A stretch of 11,403 nucleotides of DNA, taken from positions 1-11,403 of the forward strand of contig JAQICK010000352.1 in assembly GCA_027858595.1 (NCBI GenBank), written 5' to 3'. The translations under genes and the position numbers were made by a program. Of this stretch, positions 6,718 to 11,403 are shown piece after piece. Within the stretch, counting starts at the first letter, position 1, and each line of letters opens with the position of its first letter. This DNA is from Melioribacteraceae bacterium (GTDB taxonomy: Bacteria > Bacteroidota > Ignavibacteria > Ignavibacteriales > Melioribacteraceae). The notes under the pieces are model-generated. The model did no database searches and was not told where the DNA came from. It saw only the letters and a program-made list of their open reading frames with translations.

Positions 6718-6722
6718 TAGCT
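6711..6722 (+). repeat. Right 12-bp direct repeat flanking the four-helix-bundle gene
   Basis: TAGCTAATAGCT matches 6302-6313 exactly and is followed by TTTAGCTA, another related unit. It contains the stop codon of the four-helix-bundle gene. Recombination between the copies would remove the gene and leave ATPase 2 about 55 bp after ATPase 1 with its own AGGAA ribosome site intact. Confidence 0.6.
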
Positions 6723-6745
6723 TTTAGCTAAAAAAAGGAAAACAA

Positions 6746-7408
6746 ATGATAACGCTAAAAAATCTTGAAAAGTATTACACAAATAAGTTCATAAAAACTT
6801 TTGTGTTAAGAAACATTAATCTTGAAATTAGAGAAGGAGAATTCCTTTCTGTGATGGGACCATCAGGTTCTGGTAAATCAACTCTGCTAAATATTATTGG
6901 AATGCTAGACACACCATCTGGCGGAGAGTATTTTTTCTATGACGAACCAGTTCATAAAAAAAGTGAAAAACAGCTTACAGAATTGCACCGAAATCATATT
7001 GGGTTTGTGTTTCAGAGCTATCATTTAATTGACGAATTAACTGTATTTGAAAATATCGAAATGCCACTGCTCTATCAAAAAGTTAAAGCGGAGGAACGTA
7101 AAGGAAGAGTAGCCGAAATACTTGACCGTTTTAATATGGTTGCTAAAAAAGATTTATTTCCAAACCAACTAAGTGGCGGACAACAGCAACTTGCAGCAAT
7201 TGGAAGAGCAATTATTGGAAATCCAAAATTAATTCTTGCTGATGAACCAACTGGAAATCTTCATACTGATAAAGGCAAAGAAATTATGGAACTTCTAAAA
7301 AATCTGAATCAAGAAGGGACAACAATAATTCAAGTAACTCATTCTGAAGAAAATGCAAAGTATGGTAACAGAATTATTAATCTAAGTGATGGTTGGATTG
7401 AGGAGTAA
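6746..7408 (+). CDS. ABC transporter ATP-binding protein 2 (LolD/MacB type), with altered D-loop
   Basis: A 220-residue ATPase with AGGAA (6736-6740) before its ATG. Walker A GPSGSGKS (38-45), Q-loop Gln90, LSGGQ (142-146), Walker B LILADEP (162-168) and His199 are intact. Two positions depart from its neighbour: the signature continues QQLAAIGRA instead of QQRVAVARA, and the D-loop reads NLHT instead of NLDS, losing the conserved Asp. It lies two bases before permease 1, whose GAGGAG ribosome site is inside the ATPase's last codons, so the pair is translationally coupled. It may power permease 1 or form a mixed dimer with ATPase 1. An 18-bp stretch (7024-7041) is identical to 5868-5885 in ATPase 1, in the conserved region after the Q-loop. 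Confidence 0.93.
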   Translation: MITLKNLEKYYTNKFIKTFVLRNINLEIREGEFLSVMGPSGSGKSTLLNIIGMLDTPSGGEYFFYDEPVHKKSEKQLTELHRNHIGFVFQSYHLIDELTVFENIEMPLLYQKVKAEERKGRVAEILDRFNMVAKKDLFPNQLSGGQQQLAAIGRAIIGNPKLILADEPTGNLHTDKGKEIMELLKNLNQEGTTIIQVTHSEENAKYGNRIINLSDGWIEE

Positions 7409-7410
7409 AA

Positions 7411-9741
7411 ATGTTAAAAAATTATTTTGTAATTGCTTTTAGAAACTTAAGAAAAAATAAGGTTTATACTTTTATAAATATGGGTGGTTTGGCATTAGGT
7501 ATTGCATGTACAATCTTAATATTTCAATGGGTTCAAGATGAATTAAGTTATGATCGCTTTCATAAAAACGCAGATAATCTATATATAGCTTCTTTCAGTA
7601 ATGGAAGCACCACTACGCCAACAGCTTTGTGCGAATATCTGAAAGGTGAATACCCTGAAATTAAATATGCATCACGCTGTTCGTGGGATCACTACTACAT
7701 TATTAAGTATGGCGAGATAAAAGTAAATCAGGATGGTGGCTACCTAGTAGATAGTGATTTTCTTTCGATGTTCACACTTCCGTTCATAAAAGGTGACCCC
7801 GAGAATGCATTAAGTGATCCACATTCCATAGTATTATCAGAATCATTGGCAAAAAAATATTTTGGTGATGAGGACCCCCTGGGTAAAACAATTAATTGGA
7901 ATATAGATTATGATTTGAAAGTAACAGGTGTAATGAAGGATTATCCATTAAATTCTCATTTCAATTTTAAGTACTTAGTACCCTTAATGCTTTCTAAACA
8001 ATGGAACAGAAGCCTGAATACATGGGCAGCCAACACAATACAAACTTTCGTTCAGCTTCATAATGAGGCTTCAAACAAAAGCATGAATGAGAAAATATCG
8101 GATGTTGTTGAAAAACATAGAGTTCGGGATAAGCGTTCACTCTCTCTCCAACCTATTACAAGATTACATCTTTATAATTTCCCAAGAGAAGGTGGATTGA
8201 TTACTTATGTTTACTTATTCTCTGCTCTGGCTATTTTTATTTTATTAATAGCATGTATCAATTTTATGAACCTTACTACCGCACGATCTGCAAACAGAGC
8301 ACTTGAAGTTGGAATTAGGAAAACTGCCGGTGCAAAAAAATCAGATTTGATAAAACAATTTTTTATTGAATCGCTTGCTCTAACTTTTTTATCAATGTTA
8401 CTAGGTATAATTTTAGCATCATTGTTCCTGCCGGTTTTTAACAGCCTTACTAATAAACAATTCACTTTGGATTTTCTTAGTAACGGAAATATGATTTTAG
8501 GAATAATTGGAATTACTCTCCTGACCGGTATCATAGCTGGTAGCTATCCGGCTCTTTATCTTTCTCACTTTCAACCTCTTAAAGTTCTGAAAGGTTCTAT
8601 CAGGACTGGCGCAAAAAGCTCATCATTCAGAAAGATACTTGTTATTGCACAGTTTTCAATTTCAATCTTTCTAATAATTGGGTCTCTTGTAATTCTCAGC
8701 CAAATAAATTTACTAAAGAGTAAAGACCTTGGAATTGAAAAGGACAACATACTTCATATGAGGGTTGATAAAAGGTTCTATAAAAATTATGATGTGATAA
8801 AAAATCAATTACTTGAAAATCCCAATATTCTTAACATCACTTTAACAAAGTTTGCCCCTTATTACTGGGATACTAACGCCGGGCTAGGTTCTGTTTCATG
8901 GGAAGGCCAGACCAATCAACAAACTACTATGGTTCAGACGGCTGTTGAATATGACTACATGAAAACTTTTAAATTGAAATTAGCAGAAGGGAGATTCTTT
9001 TCAAAGGAACACAGAAGTGATGTTACTGATGCGTATGTGATAAATCAAGCTGCCGTTGATGCAATGGAGATGGAGTCGCCAATAGGTAAGGAACTAAATA
9101 TATCTGGCAGGAAAGGGAAGATAATAGGTGTATTAGAAAATTACAATTACCAATCACTTCATAAACCAGTGTTACCAATGGCTATGTTCATACACCCAAA
9201 TTGGTTCATTACAGCTTGTTTTAGGATAAATTCAAATAATGTTTCCGAGACTAGGGATTTTATTACAAAAAAATACAAAGAATTATATCCCAAATATGAA
9301 TTCAATCTACGTTTTCTTAGTGAATCGATAGAAAGACAATATATAGTTGAAGAAAGGATTGGAAGAGTATTTAAATATTTCACATTCCTGGGCATTTTTA
9401 TTTCTTGCCTTGGTCTGTTTGGGCTTGCATCCTTTACAGTAGAACAAAGAAAGAAAGAAATAGGAATTAGAAAAATTCTTGGAGCTTCAGGCTCAGGTAT
9501 ATTACTGTTACTAACAAAAGAATTTGTAAAATGGGTGCTTGTTGCTAATCTGATTGCTTGGCCAATAGCTTATTATTTAATGAACAAATGGTTGCAAAAT
9601 TTTGCATATAAAATTGATTTAACTGCCTGGCCTTTCTTATTAGCAGGATTATCGGCTTTACTATTCGCATTACTCACCGTTAGTTATCAAGGAGTTAAAG
9701 CAGCTCTTGCAAACCCTGCAGATAGTTTGAGGAGTGAATAA
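7411..9741 (+). CDS. ABC transporter permease 1, FtsX/MacB type, duplicated core
   Basis: This 776-residue inner-membrane protein has two MacB-like halves. Predicted helices lie at about 20-41, 267-288, 319-343, 362-384, 408-430, 655-675, 705-723 and 740-759. Periplasmic MacB_PCD-like domains occupy about 42-265 and 431-654. Each FtsX domain has an ATPase-coupling segment: EVGIRKTAGAKKSDLI (299-314) and KEIGIRKILGASGSGI (682-697). Length and N-terminus (NYFVIAFRNLRKNKVYTFIN) are typical of Bacteroidota-type permeases of about 780-800 residues. By analogy with MacB it would be a mechanotransmission-type exporter working on periplasmic substrates with the adaptor, rather than a channel through the membrane. 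The substrate (antimicrobial peptide, macrolide, lipid or other) cannot be read from sequence. Confidence 0.93.
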   Translation: MLKNYFVIAFRNLRKNKVYTFINMGGLALGIACTILIFQWVQDELSYDRFHKNADNLYIASFSNGSTTTPTALCEYLKGEYPEIKYASRCSWDHYYIIKYGEIKVNQDGGYLVDSDFLSMFTLPFIKGDPENALSDPHSIVLSESLAKKYFGDEDPLGKTINWNIDYDLKVTGVMKDYPLNSHFNFKYLVPLMLSKQWNRSLNTWAANTIQTFVQLHNEASNKSMNEKISDVVEKHRVRDKRSLSLQPITRLHLYNFPREGGLITYVYLFSALAIFILLIACINFMNLTTARSANRALEVGIRKTAGAKKSDLIKQFFIESLALTFLSMLLGIILASLFLPVFNSLTNKQFTLDFLSNGNMILGIIGITLLTGIIAGSYPALYLSHFQPLKVLKGSIRTGAKSSSFRKILVIAQFSISIFLIIGSLVILSQINLLKSKDLGIEKDNILHMRVDKRFYKNYDVIKNQLLENPNILNITLTKFAPYYWDTNAGLGSVSWEGQTNQQTTMVQTAVEYDYMKTFKLKLAEGRFFSKEHRSDVTDAYVINQAAVDAMEMESPIGKELNISGRKGKIIGVLENYNYQSLHKPVLPMAMFIHPNWFITACFRINSNNVSETRDFITKKYKELYPKYEFNLRFLSESIERQYIVEERIGRVFKYFTFLGIFISCLGLFGLASFTVEQRKKEIGIRKILGASGSGILLLLTKEFVKWVLVANLIAWPIAYYLMNKWLQNFAYKIDLTAWPFLLAGLSALLFALLTVSYQGVKAALANPADSLRSE

Positions 9742-9763
9742 TTATTTTTAAAAAGGAATAAAA

Positions 9764-11403
9764 ATGTTCAAAAATTATTTTAAAATTGCTTTGAGGCATT
9801 TGTTTAGACAAAAAACATTTTCTCTAATTAATATATCAGGTTTGGCAATAGGATTTGCCTGTACAGCTTTAATATTTTTATGGGTTACTGATGAACTTAA
9901 TTTTGATGATTTTCATAAAAATAAAAATCAAATTTACAGAGTTTTAGTTAATGCAACGGGTATAAATATAGATAGGACTGTGGCAGTTACACCAGGTAAA
10001 CTTGCCGAAGCCATTAAGAACGAAATACAAGAAGTAAAATATGTTACCAGAAATAACAAAAACTTCAGAACTCCTTTTAAGTATAAAGAAGATGGCTTTT
10101 ATGAAGATAAAGTATTTAATGTTGATTCTGACTTTTTTAAAATGTTCTCTTTTAACATAGTGAAAGGAAATTCTGCAAACCCTTTTATAAACCCAGATGA
10201 TATAGTTATTTCCGAAAGAATTGCAGAAAAGTATTTTGGTAAGGAAAACCCTATTGGGAAAATACTTTTAAGTAATAAGGGAACTGAATATAGAGTAAGT
10301 GCTGTTATTGAAAATATGCCTGCCAATTCTCATATGCAGATGGAAGTTTTACAATCACATATGCTATCTGAAAAATACTGGAAGGCAGGCTATAGCTGGA
10401 CAAATTATCTTTATGAAACTTATATTTTGATAAACGATAATGTTAATTCTAATATTGTTGCAAAAAAAATTGAAAGCCTTCTTAATAAGAATAAACGAAT
10501 TGAAAAAGCTCATTACTACATTACCTTACAACCCTTAGAGGATATTTATCTTAATCCAAATATATCAAATAGCTCAGCTTTGACCAGCGATAGAAAGTAC
10601 ATTAGTATTTTCTCTATTATTGCCCTAGGAATTCTTTTAATCGCCTGTATCAATTTCGTTAATATTTCTACTGCAAACTCTATTTCACGCTCAAAAGAAA
10701 TTGGTATTCGTAAAGTTCTCGGTTCAGAGAAGAAAAATTTAATTATGCAGTTTATGGGTGAGTTTTCTATTCTAACCTTTATAGCAGCTATTCTATCTAT
10801 AATACTATTACTAATCACATTACCCTATTTCAATCAATTCACAGGCAAGGAATTATCACTCAGTTTAACTTTTCTAACAGTTTTTTCTGCTATTGTAGTT
10901 TTAACTGCACTCTTTGGTGGTAGTTACCCTGCTTTCTATTTATCCTCTTTCACTCCTCAAAGAATATTAAAGAATAAGTTTTCCGGTAATAAGAATGGCA
11001 TTTCATTAAAAAGTGCTTTGGTTATTTTCCAGTTTTGCATATCAATTCTTTTAATTATTAGCACCATATTAGTTAATAACCAACTATCGTTTATTCAAAA
11101 TAAAAAATTAGGCTTCGATAAAAACAATGTTATTTACATACCGGCAAAAGGCGAATTAGCAGGAAAATTTAAAAGTACTAAATATCAATTTTTACAATAT
11201 CCGAATATTGAAAATGTTTCCATGAGTGAAGGTCCACCTTTAGAAAATATGAGTGGCAGTTTTGTTACATGGAAAACGCACAAAGAAAAAAATATTGTTC
11301 TTAGAATTATGCAAGTAACACCAGACTATTTTGGCACAATGAATATTAAATCAACAGCTGGACGATTGTTTTCTGAAAAGTTAACTACCGATAACAATAC
11401 TTT
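9764..11403 (+). CDS. ABC transporter permease 2, FtsX/MacB type (3' end outside window)
   Basis: An open frame from the ATG at 9764, with AAAGGA (9752-9757) as ribosome site, continues without a stop to the window edge. 546 codons are visible, about 70% of the usual length. It is a paralogue of permease 1: N-terminus NYFKIALRHLFRQKTFSLIN, first helix about 20-41, periplasmic domain about 42-278, helices about 280-301, 333-354, 368-392 and 418-437, and the coupling segment KEIGIRKVLGSEKKNLI (311-327). The second periplasmic domain begins near 438; the second FtsX domain is expected beyond the edge. It follows permease 1 by 22 bp. Whether the two permeases work separately or together with the shared ATPases is open. 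Confidence 0.92.
   Translation, partial: MFKNYFKIALRHLFRQKTFSLINISGLAIGFACTALIFLWVTDELNFDDFHKNKNQIYRVLVNATGINIDRTVAVTPGKLAEAIKNEIQEVKYVTRNNKNFRTPFKYKEDGFYEDKVFNVDSDFFKMFSFNIVKGNSANPFINPDDIVISERIAEKYFGKENPIGKILLSNKGTEYRVSAVIENMPANSHMQMEVLQSHMLSEKYWKAGYSWTNYLYETYILINDNVNSNIVAKKIESLLNKNKRIEKAHYYITLQPLEDIYLNPNISNSSALTSDRKYISIFSIIALGILLIACINFVNISTANSISRSKEIGIRKVLGSEKKNLIMQFMGEFSILTFIAAILSIILLLITLPYFNQFTGKELSLSLTFLTVFSAIVVLTALFGGSYPAFYLSSFTPQRILKNKFSGNKNGISLKSALVIFQFCISILLIISTILVNNQLSFIQNKKLGFDKNNVIYIPAKGELAGKFKSTKYQFLQYPNIENVSMSEGPPLENMSGSFVTWKTHKEKNIVLRIMQVTPDYFGTMNIKSTAGRLFSEKLTTDNNT

Noticed and set aside
8211..10818. Four minus-strand open frames (8211-8534, 9159-9395, 10099-10326, 10546-10818)
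   Set aside because: All are shadows of the two permease genes; none has a plausible ribosome site or domain.
1..11403. CRISPR arrays, tRNA or rRNA genes
   Set aside because: No regularly spaced repeats and no tRNA- or rRNA-like segments were seen on either strand.

Overview
The window is AT-rich (about one third G+C by eye) and looks like a chromosomal segment of a Gram-negative bacterium of the Bacteroidota/Ignavibacteriota/Chlorobiota group. The evidence is family style. There are two ~780-residue FtsX/MacB-type permeases with the N-terminal pattern typical of that group, separately encoded LolD/MacB-type ATPases, a membrane-fusion protein, a sigma54-dependent response regulator with GAFTDA in place of GAFTGA, and a free-standing four-helix-bundle (S23-like) gene. 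Several genes have clear AGGAG-type ribosome binding sites, which is more in line with Ignavibacteria-like lineages than with Bacteroidales. The taxonomic call is an inference.

Layout. Positions 1-1007 (minus) hold the 5' 335 codons of a secreted or membrane-anchored alpha/beta hydrolase resembling PAF-acetylhydrolase/dienelactone hydrolase, cut by the window edge. Positions 1187-3908 (minus) hold a two-gene signalling operon: an NtrC-type sigma54 activator followed by its histidine kinase. Positions 3909-4308 are a 400-bp divergent control region. From 4309 to the right edge (plus) lies an efflux-type operon: membrane-fusion protein, ABC ATPase 1, four-helix-bundle protein, ABC ATPase 2, permease 1 and permease 2 (permease 2 is cut by the window edge). 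No outer-membrane TolC-like gene is visible; it may lie beyond the edge.

How the parts may work together. The divergent region carries a good -24/-12 (sigma54) promoter candidate about 43 bp before the fusion-protein gene. A CGTCCG-N4-CGGACA near-palindrome plus a second CGGACA exactly 21 bp further on lie 60-100 bp upstream of it, as expected for an enhancer site of the adjacent activator. I infer a closed circuit: kinase, then activator, then sigma54 transcription of the tripartite ABC exporter. The kinase has two membrane helices joined by a loop of about four residues and no periplasmic sensor domain, so the signal may come from the membrane or from the transporter itself.

Two insertions stand out. 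(1) A 151-bp element at 3932-4082 has 22-bp terminal inverted repeats (20/22 identical) and a perfect 8-bp flanking duplication, TTTAATTG. It is a MITE-like non-autonomous transposable element, seated 15 bp before the start codon of the regulator, whose present promoter may therefore lie inside the element. (2) The four-helix-bundle gene interrupts the two paralogous ATPase genes and is bracketed by a 12-bp direct repeat, TAGCTAATAGCT, suggesting that it entered the operon as a small cassette.
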